The notes under the pieces are model-generated. The model had not been told where the DNA came from and searched no databases. It saw only the letters and a list, made by a program, of their open reading frames with translations. Position numbers and translations under genes: made by a program. From an uncultured Collinsella sp. (GTDB lineage Bacteria; Actinomycetota; Coriobacteriia; Coriobacteriales; Coriobacteriaceae): a DNA stretch of 17,237 nt. Each line of letters opens with the position of its first letter. Positions within the stretch are counted from its first letter, which is position 1. Shown piece by piece: positions 6,106-13,072 of this stretch. The stretch spans positions 1-17,237 of the forward strand of contig CABUJH010000041.1 in assembly GCA_902491895.1 (NCBI GenBank), read 5' to 3'.

Positions 6106-6738
6106 GTGCCCCAGGCTCATCCGATCAACAACCCCATCATTGACGCCGCCAAGCGCGAACTTGCGGATCGTGCCCGGACGGCAGCTCCCCTACGCACCGC
6201 AAACGATGCTTACAACGGGCCTGCTCGTATCGTCTCAATCAACACGTCGGAGCACAAAGGCACTCGCAAGTCGCCCGTCGCCGATGGACGCGACACCGTC
6301 ATCGAGCAATTTGGCCTCGCTACCGATGCGCACGCCGGACATTGGCACCGCCAGGTCTCTTTTTTAGCCGCGGAGTCCATCCAGACGGCGCAGGCACGCG
6401 GGCTCGACGTACACGAGGGTGACTTTGGAGAGAACTTCACAACCCGGGGCATCAACCTGCTCTCGCTCCCCTTGGGCACGCAGCTCAAGCTTGGCAGCGA
6501 GGTGCTTGTCGAAATCAGTCAGATCGGCAAGGTCTGCCACACACGCTGTGCCATCTACTATCTAGCCGGCGACTGCATCTTTCCCCACGAGGGCGTTTTC
6601 GGCGTGGTACTAAAGGGCGGAGAGGTCCATATCGGCGACGATATCCAGGTAGTCAAACTCGGCGACGGCACCTGTTCGTTCACCCCCGCCGAGGCGCTCG
6701 AAGAGATTGAGCAGGCTCGCCAGGAGGGCACGCTGTAG
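6106..6738 (+). CDS. MOSC-domain protein
   Basis: This 210-residue protein contains a MOSC domain (about 39-185) of the kind found in molybdenum-cofactor sulfurases and stand-alone sulfur carriers. It has the opening RIVSINTSEHKGTRKSPV, the HEGDFGEN motif (103-110) and ISQIGKVCHTRC with Cys144 and Cys148. The conserved Cys is thought to carry sulfur in this family. The GTG start at 6106 is supported by GAAAGGTG immediately upstream. The first 38 residues are an extension over the usual single-domain MOSC protein and look unremarkable. No molybdopterin biosynthesis genes are nearby, so the partner is unknown. The gene seems to be transcribed alone, from a promoter with an operator-like repeat. 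Confidence 0.85.
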   Translation: MPQAHPINNPIIDAAKRELADRARTAAPLRTANDAYNGPARIVSINTSEHKGTRKSPVADGRDTVIEQFGLATDAHAGHWHRQVSFLAAESIQTAQARGLDVHEGDFGENFTTRGINLLSLPLGTQLKLGSEVLVEISQIGKVCHTRCAIYYLAGDCIFPHEGVFGVVLKGGEVHIGDDIQVVKLGDGTCSFTPAEALEEIEQARQEGTL

Positions 6739-6863
6739 TTGTAAAACCCCACGTTGAGATAGCTTTTACAGCCCCAAACCCCTCTTAAACAGGCCCCCGT
6801 AACGTTAAAGTTGAACTCTATGGTTTCTCAACAATTCATCATAACTGCAGGTCAAAGCCAAAG

Positions 6864-6930
6864 CCTCAAGTTCAACTTGACCCTTTGGAACCTTTAAGGT
6901 TCAAGTTGAGGTCGAAAGCAGTAGTAGAAT
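6864..6930 (+). promoter_or_regulatory. Palindromes and -10 upstream of the secreted hydrolase gene
   Basis: TCAAGTTCAACTTGA (6866-6880) and GAACCTTTAAGGTTC (6888-6902) are both perfect seven-base palindromes around one central base. TCAACTTGACC (6872-6882) also pairs with GGTTCAAGTTGA (6898-6909) with one bulge, enclosing the second palindrome. A related AAGTTGAAC lies at 6808-6816. TAGAAT (6925-6930) is a fair -10, and the repeats occupy the weak -35 position, which suggests binding of an activator or repressor. The rest of 6739-6972 shows no gene. Confidence 0.45.
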
Positions 6931-6972
6931 ACCGTTCGAACCATAACCTACGATTGATTGCAGAGGGACTGG

Positions 6973-8106
6973 ATGCAGCATTCGAATCATCGCACCGCAG
7001 CGCTCATTGCGTCGAAGCCGGCTCGTATCATCACGAGCGCCGCGCTCGCCGTTGCGCTGACGGCCACGCCGATGCTCTCCCCCGTTGCGGCGTATGCCGC
7101 CTCGCAGGCAACGCAGGACCAGCTTTCCGCAGCCCAGCAGAAGATCGAAGCCGCCACGAGCGCCTACAACGACGCCCGCACCAAACTCGATGACCTGCAA
7201 AAGCAGATTGACTCCAATGAGGCGAGCATCGAGGAAATCGAGGCTAAGCTTCCCGAGCAGCAGGCCAAGGCAAGCTCTGCCATGCGCGATCTGTACAAGT
7301 ATCAGAAGGGCACCAATCCCATCGTGAGCTTCCTGGTCAACGCGCAGAGCCTGGGTGAGTTCATCACGACCTGCAAATACACCAACCAGATCACGAGCTC
7401 GAGCGTCGACGAGATCGAGCAGCTCAATAACATGCAAACCGAACTTGAGCAGAACAAGGCCGAGCTCCAGCAGGCCAAGTCACAGCTTGAGGCAGAGCAG
7501 AAAAACGCCGAGGATGCGCTGGCGCAGGCCCAGCAGCTCCGCAGCGAGGCACAGGCAAAAGCCGAGCAGGAAAATGCCGCCGAGCTTGCCAAGCTTGAGG
7601 CCGATAAGGCCGCTGCCGCCGAGAAGCTCTCGGGCGAGGGCGTAAGCGGCAGCAATTCCAGCAGCCAGGCCACCAACACCAACACCACCATCGACACCAC
7701 GGTGAACAGCTCCAATACTGGTAACTCCGATTACGATTCGTTCATTAATGAGTGGACAGGCCGCATCGACAATTATCTCGCCGGCTCCCCCATGGCAGGC
7801 CAGGGCTATAACTTTGCCGTCGCCGCTTGGAATACCGGTGTCGACCCCCGTTGGTCCCCCGCCATCGCCTGCATCGAGAGCACCAAGGGTGCTTATTGCG
7901 CCAATTCTTACAACGCCTGGGGCTGGAGTGCACGTGGCGGCGGTTGGCGCAGCTTTGGCAGCTGGAGCGAGGGCATCTCCGCTCACGTTGCCTATCTGGG
8001 CGCCAACTACGGCTCCACCCTTACCCCGGCAGCGGCCAAAAAGTACTGCCCGCCCACGTGGCAGGACTGGTACAACAAAGTCGCCGCTCAGATGAACCGC
8101 ATCTAA
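6973..8106 (+). CDS. Secreted coiled-coil protein with lysozyme-like C-terminal domain
   Basis: This 377-residue exported protein has a signal peptide at 1-42 (positively charged, then hydrophobic ITSAALAVALTATPML, cleavage likely after AAYA). Residues 45-220 are Glu/Gln/Ala-rich coiled coil resembling the N-terminal coiled coil of PcsB/CwlO-type wall hydrolases. A Ser/Thr/Asn-rich linker (222-252) follows. The C-terminal domain (255-377) has IACIESTKGAYC (Glu302 a candidate catalytic acid), NAWGW and SWSEGISAHVAYL, which look like a lysozyme/glucosaminidase-type fold. It probably binds or cleaves peptidoglycan outside the cell. ATG 6973 was preferred to TTG 6958 because GAGGGA lies just upstream. 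The catalytic assignment is inference; the domain might instead be a non-catalytic wall-binding module. A strong terminator follows. Confidence 0.8.
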   Translation: MQHSNHRTAALIASKPARIITSAALAVALTATPMLSPVAAYAASQATQDQLSAAQQKIEAATSAYNDARTKLDDLQKQIDSNEASIEEIEAKLPEQQAKASSAMRDLYKYQKGTNPIVSFLVNAQSLGEFITTCKYTNQITSSSVDEIEQLNNMQTELEQNKAELQQAKSQLEAEQKNAEDALAQAQQLRSEAQAKAEQENAAELAKLEADKAAAAEKLSGEGVSGSNSSSQATNTNTTIDTTVNSSNTGNSDYDSFINEWTGRIDNYLAGSPMAGQGYNFAVAAWNTGVDPRWSPAIACIESTKGAYCANSYNAWGWSARGGGWRSFGSWSEGISAHVAYLGANYGSTLTPAAAKKYCPPTWQDWYNKVAAQMNRI

Positions 8107-8117
8107 GTGCAACTGCA

Positions 8118-8142
8118 AAGGGCCCCAATGGGGCCCTTTTCT
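8118..8142 (+). terminator. Intrinsic terminator
   Basis: AAGGGCCCC (8118-8126) pairs perfectly with GGGGCCCTT (8130-8138) around AAT, followed by TTCTTTT. It ends two bases before the stop of the convergent kinase gene and could work in both directions. Confidence 0.9.
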
Positions 8143-8143
8143 T

Positions 8144-9523
8144 TTAGGTAGCGGAGGTATCGACGACGCCGGTCGCATTGACAACCGCGACTATGACGAT
8201 CATGCATAGGAGCAGCACACCCAATACCTTGAGCCAGAGTTTCGCGAGTTTCTTGCCGCGATAGCTGTCGAGCAGTGCGAATCGCCGACGGAGACGGCGC
8301 TTATCGAGCAGCGCAAAATGCATAAGCACCATAAGGCCATCGACAAAGAAAAAATACTCGATTATGAGAAGCCACGTCGGGTAGCTTTGGTTTGCTCCGG
8401 TGGGGTGAAAAACGGCAAAGTGACTTCCGGCAAAGAACACAAGCAGCGAGAAGCAGACGAGCGTATTCCAAATGCGCCCCAGAGACTCCGGAACGCGAGA
8501 GAGCAGACCGCATGCAGCGGAGGCGGCAGGCCTAGGAAGCCCTGCGGGGTTCTGGAGCCCTTGGGACGCCAACACCGTCTCCGAGGCCGGAGTACGGACA
8601 GGCGCAGGCGCAGAAGGCCGCACGGGGTGAATCAGGTCGTATGCCACGCGCGTCGCCCGTCCCAACGCTTCCGCACTCGCAAAACGTTTGGCCGGGTCGA
8701 GCGCCATCGACATGCAGATGACATCGGCAAGTGGAGTGGGAATGCCACGCGCCTCGCATTGCTCGCGCATGTCGAGCCCTGGTTTAGGGTCGACTCCCGT
8801 CAAGCAGAAGAACAACAGGGCGCCAAGTGCGTAGACGTCGCTGCGCACACTCGTCTGCCCAAACCCATACTGCTCGGGCGGCGCATAGGGTCGTGTGCCA
8901 AACTTGACGGTGTCGGCATCGGCGCCATCGCGCCATACGCGCGCGATCCCTAGGTCGATAATCACCAGCGATGAAAATGTCAGGCCGTCATCAGGCGTAT
9001 AGTTGGCACCTGTCACGATGATATTCGACGGCTTGAGGTCGCGATGGATCACCGGCGCCGACGTCTCCCCCGCCATTGCAAAACCGGCATGGAGCTCGCC
9101 CACGGCGTCGCAAAGGACAGGATACAATTCACGCGCATAATCGGGGGTGGCTCCCAGACGGTCCACCAGAGCCCCGAGTGTCTCCCCTTCGATGTATTCC
9201 ATAACCACGTTGAGCTCGTCGCCCACACGACGACAATCGACGATTCTGGGCAGGTGCTCAAAACGCCTACCTGCCCGTTGCGCGGCAAACAGACGCTCGT
9301 ATGCCCCGCCGATTTGAGCCGAAGCATCGATGCGTTTACGGACAAAGGGGCCGAGCGAACCACCGCCGGTTCCTTCAAAGTACACGAGCTCGGTTGTTTC
9401 AACGGACGAGCGCTTAAGTACACGCTCCACGCGATAGCTGTCGTCGCGATCGAGCGACGCCAGGTGCTCGGCAAGCGCTGCGGTCAGCTCGTCATCGGAA
9501 TATGTTGGGATCTGAGTATCCAT
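8144..9523 (-). CDS. Membrane-anchored serine/threonine protein kinase
   Basis: This 459-residue protein has an N-terminal eukaryotic-type kinase domain (about 30-300) and a C-terminal membrane region. Visible kinase elements are the probable ATP lysine in FVRKRI (K63), catalytic loop HRDLKPSN (160-167; D162, N167), DLG (190-192) in place of DFG, the activation/P+1 segment GTRPYAPPEQYG (209-220) and RSDVYALGALLF (227-238). The Gly-rich loop is weak. A Pro/Ala linker (300-340) leads to three hydrophobic helices (about 351-373, 383-406, 429-450), so the kinase faces the cytoplasm; no sensor domain is seen outside. The start is uncertain: GGAG lies three bases before ATG 9523, while ATG 9535, ATG 9532 and GTG 9553 are alternatives. 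It lies 98 bases downstream of an HTH gene and is probably co-transcribed with it. Confidence 0.88.
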   Translation of the reverse strand: MDTQIPTYSDDELTAALAEHLASLDRDDSYRVERVLKRSSVETTELVYFEGTGGGSLGPFVRKRIDASAQIGGAYERLFAAQRAGRRFEHLPRIVDCRRVGDELNVVMEYIEGETLGALVDRLGATPDYARELYPVLCDAVGELHAGFAMAGETSAPVIHRDLKPSNIIVTGANYTPDDGLTFSSLVIIDLGIARVWRDGADADTVKFGTRPYAPPEQYGFGQTSVRSDVYALGALLFFCLTGVDPKPGLDMREQCEARGIPTPLADVICMSMALDPAKRFASAEALGRATRVAYDLIHPVRPSAPAPVRTPASETVLASQGLQNPAGLPRPAASAACGLLSRVPESLGRIWNTLVCFSLLVFFAGSHFAVFHPTGANQSYPTWLLIIEYFFFVDGLMVLMHFALLDKRRLRRRFALLDSYRGKKLAKLWLKVLGVLLLCMIVIVAVVNATGVVDTSAT

Positions 9524-9621
9524 AGCCTCCATCATAGCGCAGGGCGCAGACACCCCATGGCATCCACGCCCCGTTCGTTTGCATCGTTGTTCGGCAGCTC
9601 CGCCGGCTCAGATATCAGCCG

Positions 9622-10044
9622 CTAACTCACCGTCTCCTCGCCAAAGCGATACAGCTCCTCGTTGACCTTTTGGAGGCTGCACCCGCGATCGATGCAAAAA
9701 ATGATAATCGCATCGCGGCGGTCCTTGCAGTTAAGGACGCTTACCCCGGCAGCCGTCAGCGCACGGTTGGTCTCTTTGAGCGTCAGCGCCATCGCAAAGG
9801 CAATCTGCAGCACCTTATTGCGACTCGGATGACGCGCGCCGGTAAAGATCTGATAGCCAAAGGTCTCATTGAGATCAGCCATACGAACCACGCGCGAGCG
9901 CTCCAAGCCCTTTTCCTGCAGTAGCCGCTTCAGGTAGTTCGAAAGCGACGGGGTGGCAAAGTCGTGTTCTTTGATATAGTCATCGATGTTTGGCGCGTCG
10001 AGAAGCTCATTGAGTAACTCGTCAGTCAGCTTTTTATCGGGCAT
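9622..10044 (-). CDS. Helix-turn-helix (XRE-like) regulator paired with the kinase
   Basis: This is a 140-residue cytoplasmic protein. It has an acidic start (LTDELLNELLDAPNIDDYI), then a helix-turn-helix region (about 32-95) containing SLSNYLKRLLQEKGLERS and YQIFTGARHPSRNKVLQIA, and then a conserved-looking tail with RRDAIIIFCIDRG. The pattern matches a family of small HTH proteins of Firmicutes and Actinobacteria often seen beside Ser/Thr kinases; this is recalled, not searched. It may be a substrate or regulator of the neighbouring kinase. The start ATG 10044 has a strong ribosome site (GGGGGAGGTG). The gene lies 32 bases after the FxLYD gene and 98 before the kinase on the same strand, so the three may form one operon. 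Confidence 0.78.
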   Translation of the reverse strand: MPDKKLTDELLNELLDAPNIDDYIKEHDFATPSLSNYLKRLLQEKGLERSRVVRMADLNETFGYQIFTGARHPSRNKVLQIAFAMALTLKETNRALTAAGVSVLNCKDRRDAIIIFCIDRGCSLQKVNEELYRFGEETVS

Positions 10045-10076
10045 ACGACTTCACCTCCCCCAGTGCATGCAACATG

Positions 10077-10520
10077 CTAGAAACCGCTTACGTCCGAACG
10101 CTCCCAGCTAGCAACCTGGTCGGGAGACACCGTACCCAGCGCCTCGAACTTCCAGGAGCCGCCCGCCTTCAGATGATTGGTGTTTGCAAGAGCCGTTCCA
10201 ACCTGGTTGCCATCGGCATCATACAGAACATATTCAATCTGAATGTAGCTCTTTTCCTTATCCGTGTTATTGGTCAGCGTGCCCGTGATCTTATAGGTAA
10301 ACTGATTGGAAGTGTCTTCAGCCTCGTCAGCAATGGTATACGGTTCTTGCGGTTCTTTTTGCTCCTCAGCCTGCTGTGTCGTCTCGGCAGGTTTTGCCGA
10401 ATCGCTCGCAGACGAATCGGTTGAGTTGCCGCCCATAGAGCCCACGGCACCGACAATAACCAGCACCACAATGATGCCTAGGACAATCTTGCCGATCGGC
10501 TTCTTTCCCTCTTTTGCCAT
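10077..10520 (-). CDS. Membrane-anchored FxLYD-domain protein
   Basis: This 147-residue protein has a short positive N-terminus, one membrane helix (about 11-28), and a Ser/Glu/Gln-rich linker (31-60). The extracellular domain (60-147) resembles FxLYD domains: YKITGTLTNNTDKEKSYIQI, then EYVLYDADGNQVGTA (96-110) and LKAGGSWKFEA (117-127). FxLYD domains are beta-sandwich modules of unknown precise function on bacterial surface proteins. There is no lipobox Cys, so it is anchored by the helix. It is the first gene of a probable operon with the HTH regulator and kinase. Its ribosome site lies in a perfect 14-bp hairpin (10526-10579), so its translation may be regulated. Confidence 0.75.
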   Translation of the reverse strand: MAKEGKKPIGKIVLGIIVVLVIVGAVGSMGGNSTDSSASDSAKPAETTQQAEEQKEPQEPYTIADEAEDTSNQFTYKITGTLTNNTDKEKSYIQIEYVLYDADGNQVGTALANTNHLKAGGSWKFEALGTVSPDQVASWERSDVSGF

Positions 10521-10525
10521 TATTC

Positions 10526-10579
10526 ATCCTTCCTACGATCCGGCTACCGTGCCGGCACACAGCACATCGTAGGAAGGAT
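10526..10579 (-). promoter_or_regulatory. Perfect 14-bp hairpin enclosing the ribosome site of the FxLYD gene
   Basis: ATCCTTCCTACGAT (10526-10539) and ATCGTAGGAAGGAT (10566-10579) are perfect reverse complements. A smaller inner stem CCGGC/GCCGG (10540-10544 / 10551-10555) continues the helix. On the minus-strand mRNA the 3' arm contains GGAAGGAT, the only Shine-Dalgarno for the ATG at 10520, which starts five bases after the arm. As folded, the ribosome site would be hidden. A second small palindrome (TTAGCT/AGCTAA, 10594-10608) lies just upstream. Confidence 0.6.
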
Positions 10580-10683
10580 TGAACTTGAATTCATTAGCTG
10601 AGAGCTAAGGTTGCGATAAACGGCCAATGCAGTTATCCAAACGCCGAGCAAACGCACTTTGCGCGACCGTCTGCCGGCAGCGA

Positions 10684-11007
10684 TCAACCCACCGTGACGG
10701 ATTCCCCGGTAAAGGCACTGATCATCAACAGGATAAAGAAGGCCAAATAGCTGATGCTCAGCAGGTAGGCGATGACCAAAAGGGCAATCCATCCTACATT
10801 GGTCTTACCGTCGGCGCGGCGTCGCTCGCGATTGCGGCAGAGCCAAATCGTCACGCCGATGGCAGTGATAAACAGTACGAGTGCCGCCGCAGCCAGCCCA
10901 GCAAGCGCAAACATCACGCCAATGCTCACAGCAATAACCGGAAGCAACAACAAGCCGCATCCACACCCACCGGGACTATAAACGGCAGACTGTCGGCGTC
11001 GTTCCAT
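10684..11007 (-). CDS. Small integral membrane protein, function unknown
   Basis: This 107-residue protein has a basic N-terminus (MERRRQ) and a Gly/Cys segment (GGCGCG). Two closely spaced hydrophobic helices lie at about 18-56, followed by a charged loop (RNRERRRADGK) and another long hydrophobic stretch (about 76-100). ATG 11007 was chosen because GGAG lies five bases upstream; a GTG at 11037 would add ten residues and overlap the antitoxin stop. It starts 29 bases after the HigA-like gene and may be carried on the same transcript. I do not recognise a family. Confidence 0.6.
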   Translation of the reverse strand: MERRRQSAVYSPGGCGCGLLLLPVIAVSIGVMFALAGLAAAALVLFITAIGVTIWLCRNRERRRADGKTNVGWIALLVIAYLLSISYLAFFILLMISAFTGESVTVG

Positions 11008-11036
11008 CGTCACTCCAACCTCAATATCTTTGAGCA

Positions 11037-11378
11037 CTACAACGCAGCGGCCTGCTGGACAGGAACGATCTTATTCAGCTCCGGTTCGATCCGCCTTTTC
11101 TCGGCCTCAAGGTCAAACGCCACCTGAGCGCGCAGCCAATAACCATCCGTCAGGCCAAAATAACGGCAAAGACGGAGGTCGGTGTCGGCCGTCACGCGAC
11201 GTTTTCCCAAGACAATCTGCCCGATACGCTGAGCCGGAATCCCAGTCTCTTTCGCAAGGCGATATTGAGAAATGCCCATGGGAACAAGAAACTCCTCTTT
11301 GAGAAGCTCACCAGGAGTCACCGGCGACAGCAAATCGGCCGAAGTCTCATCACTTGTGATAATCGACGATTTCGACAT
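11037..11378 (-). CDS. higA: HigA-family antitoxin (XRE helix-turn-helix)
   Basis: This 113-residue protein has the HigA/VapI pattern: PVTPGELLKEEFLVPMGISQ (an opening typical of the family), then the HTH in YRLAKETGIPAQRIGQIVLG, and KRRVTADTDLRLCRYFGL. It should bind and neutralise the upstream toxin and repress the pair's promoter. ATG 11378 was chosen for its AGGAGA ribosome site eight bases upstream; the longer frame to 11453 runs into the toxin gene without support. It overlaps the toxin gene by 29 bases, which is usual for toxin-first HigBA pairs and suggests translational coupling. A likely operator is the palindrome ACGTTAGTAACGT (11643-11655). Confidence 0.88.
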   Translation of the reverse strand: MSKSSIITSDETSADLLSPVTPGELLKEEFLVPMGISQYRLAKETGIPAQRIGQIVLGKRRVTADTDLRLCRYFGLTDGYWLRAQVAFDLEAEKRRIEPELNKIVPVQQAAAL

Positions 11379-11631
11379 TCCAAGCCATCTCCTGTCTCCA
11401 CTCAAAACAGACCCGATAGCGCTCGTTAACACGGATGCTATATTGACCGGCACGATCGCCCTTCAAAGCTTCCAGGCGGTTGCCCGGTGGAACGCGAAGA
11501 TCATCAAGTGAAGCACAAACCTGCAGTTGGCGAATCTTCCTCAACGCAACACGCTCAAAGGGCACGAACCTCCTGACCCGCACACCCATGGCAAAGCGTT
11601 CGGTATCCTCATCTTTATACGATGCAATCAT
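11350..11631 (-). CDS. higB: HigB-family toxin (RelE/ParE superfamily)
   Basis: This 93-residue protein matches HigB-type mRNA-cleaving toxins in size and motifs: RLEALKGDRAGQYSIRVNER (about 52-71), then YRVCFEW (72-78) and a terminal VEIVDYHK. HigB toxins cut mRNA at the ribosome. Arg and His/Tyr residues near the C-terminus are present as in the family. Toxin first and antitoxin second is the standard higBA order. ATG 11631 has a weak AAGG ribosome site. The upstream region is distinctly AT-rich compared with its neighbours, which fits a mobile accessory pair. No truncation is visible. Confidence 0.88.
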   Translation of the reverse strand: MIASYKDEDTERFAMGVRVRRFVPFERVALRKIRQLQVCASLDDLRVPPGNRLEALKGDRAGQYSIRVNERYRVCFEWRQEMAWNVEIVDYHK

Positions 11632-11642
11632 AGTATCGCCTT

Positions 11643-11719
11643 ACGTTAGTAACGTCAAACGTTTCTATAGACTTACATCTCTATTATATCGTACGTTTGT
11701 TCGTGTTTTCTAGAACAAA
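11643..11719 (-). promoter_or_regulatory. Promoter and operator region of higBA
   Basis: A perfect -10 (TATAAT on the minus strand, plus 11683-11688) lies about 50 bases ahead of the toxin start; the -35 is poor. Between it and the gene are the palindromes ACGTTAGTAACGT (11643-11655) and AAACGTTT (11657-11664). Further upstream TTTGTTC/GAACAAA (11696-11702 / 11713-11719) flanks the -35 position. Such palindromes are expected HigA binding sites. Confidence 0.55.
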
Positions 11720-11733
11720 TAGTCCTTCACGCC

Positions 11734-12921
11734 TTAGTCAAGCGAAAGTAATCGTTTGTAGACATCGAGGCCTTTGAGTAGGATTTCCTCGTCGAAGAGC
11801 ATGCTATCGGTATGCAGAGCGCTTATGGCATAGGCGGGGCAGCCATCCGAATCACTCGGGTTGTCTTGGTCCTCTGGCATACCCGTGCCCAGCAAGAAGA
11901 ACACGCCCGGCAGATGGCGCTGATAGAAAGCAAAGTCCTCGGCAATTAACAGCGGCTCCTCTACAAGCTGCAGCCCGGGCAAGGCAGGCGTGATGTTGGC
12001 AAACAGCTCGGGGTCGTTATCGACCGGTGGATAGCCCTCGGCAAAGTCGAGATCATACGTGCAGCCCGTTGCGGTGCACGCCTCGTCGAGTACACGGCGT
12101 ACGCCCTCGCGCGCACGGTCGAACATGTCGTCCGTAAACACACGCAGGCTGCCGGCAACATGGGCCTCCCCTGCCACCGCATTGCAGACGGTACCGGCCT
12201 GCAGCAAGCCGAACTTACCAATGCAGGGCTCGTCGGCACCCAGCTCATCCATCAGTTCGCGCTCGGCAACCAAGAACTTGGCAGCCGCCAGCGCCGCATC
12301 GTGCGATTCGCCAACGGGAACGCCGTAGGTCTTGGCGATATGGATGCTCGTCCCGTGAATGTGCACATGCGTCTCGCTCGAACGCGCTAGCAGCGGACCG
12401 GGGCAGCTCGCCAACGTGCCGGCGGGCAGATCGGGCCACACATGGAAGCCAAAAATGCGGTCGGCCCCATAGCGCTCGAACACACCGCTCTCGCATACCG
12501 TATTGGCACCACCGGTCGTTTCCTCGGCCGGCTGGAACACAAAGAGAACATTGCGCCTAATGGCGCCCGGATGCTCGCGAATCGTACGGTCGACATACGT
12601 CGCGGCGGCAAGTGCCATGGCCATGTGTCCATCGTGTCCGCAAGCGTGCATCTTTCCGGGATGCGTCGAGGCAAAGGCCGCACCCGTCGCCTCTGCGATG
12701 GGCAGCGCGTCCATATCGGCGCGAATCGCCGTGGCATGCGCGGCGCCCGTGCCAGTGTCGAAGAAAGCGCAAACACAGCTGGGGCAGGGATGGGTCACTT
12801 CACAGGCAAGCGAGGCGAGCACGCCCTCGATATAGGTTATGGTTTGAGGAAGATCGAAATCGAGCTCCGGAATGCGATGCAGGTCGCGACGATAGCGACG
12901 AAGTTCTTGGAGCTCGGTCAT
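11734..12921 (-). CDS. M20D-family amidohydrolase, candidate N-acetyldiaminopimelate deacetylase
   Basis: This 395-residue metal-dependent amidohydrolase removes an acyl group from an amino acid or peptide derivative. Family landmarks are RRDLHRIPEL (11-20), AIRADMDALPI (65-75), MHACGHDGHM (91-100; C94 and H96), FQPAEETTGGA (129-139; E133/E134), FGFHVWPDLPAGT (157-169; H160) and LHTDSM (369-374; H370). The middle domain lacks the usual GxGGHAA motif and has GTSIHIAKTYGVPVGESHDA instead. The divergent dap operon encodes DapH, whose N-acetyl product chain requires a deacetylase of this family (DapL), so that is a plausible role; hippurate or indole-acetyl-amino-acid hydrolase-like activity is the alternative. 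ATG 12921 follows AAAGGA; the upstream extension to 13170 runs into the riboswitch region and is rejected. Confidence 0.82.
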   Translation of the reverse strand: MTELQELRRYRRDLHRIPELDFDLPQTITYIEGVLASLACEVTHPCPSCVCAFFDTGTGAAHATAIRADMDALPIAEATGAAFASTHPGKMHACGHDGHMAMALAAATYVDRTIREHPGAIRRNVLFVFQPAEETTGGANTVCESGVFERYGADRIFGFHVWPDLPAGTLASCPGPLLARSSETHVHIHGTSIHIAKTYGVPVGESHDAALAAAKFLVAERELMDELGADEPCIGKFGLLQAGTVCNAVAGEAHVAGSLRVFTDDMFDRAREGVRRVLDEACTATGCTYDLDFAEGYPPVDNDPELFANITPALPGLQLVEEPLLIAEDFAFYQRHLPGVFFLLGTGMPEDQDNPSDSDGCPAYAISALHTDSMLFDEEILLKGLDVYKRLLSLD

Positions 12922-12952
12922 AAAGGATCCTTTCATGGGGCATTTCCATTCA

Positions 12953-12978
12953 CACAATATTGTGATGCAGAATTGTGA
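12953..12978. promoter_or_regulatory. Operator-like palindrome and half-site upstream of the amidohydrolase
   Basis: CACAATATTGTG (12953-12964) is a perfect palindrome. Its half-site ATTGTGA occurs at 12959-12965 and again 13 bases later at 12972-12978. The site is about 30 bases ahead of the amidohydrolase start. The interval 12922-13032 holds no gene; apart from this site it is AT-rich and shows no firm promoter for the minus strand. Confidence 0.45.
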
Positions 12979-13032
12979 CGCCCTTGTTTCTAGCATATCC
13001 CTGCATTTTTTAAACGTTATATACGAATACTC

Positions 13033-13061
13033 TTGTTTGGTAAAGTGCAACGTGGTAGGGT
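13033..13061 (+). promoter_or_regulatory. Candidate promoter of the dap/lysA operon
   Basis: TTGTTT (13033-13038) and TAGGGT (13056-13061) are 17 bases apart. Transcription would start near 13068, five bases ahead of the first helix of the lysine riboswitch, which supports the call. Confidence 0.5.
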
Positions 13062-13072
13062 CGTTACCACTT

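Noticed and set aside
6739..6972. c-di-AMP (ydaO) or other known riboswitch ahead of the secreted wall protein
   Set aside because: The region is short and made of odd palindromes; no conserved riboswitch core could be traced and the likely transcript start is only about 36 bases before the ATG.
7085..7933. Several Arg/Ser-rich frames overlapping the secreted protein
   Set aside because: Composition bias of alternate frames in GC-rich DNA; no ribosome sites or motifs.
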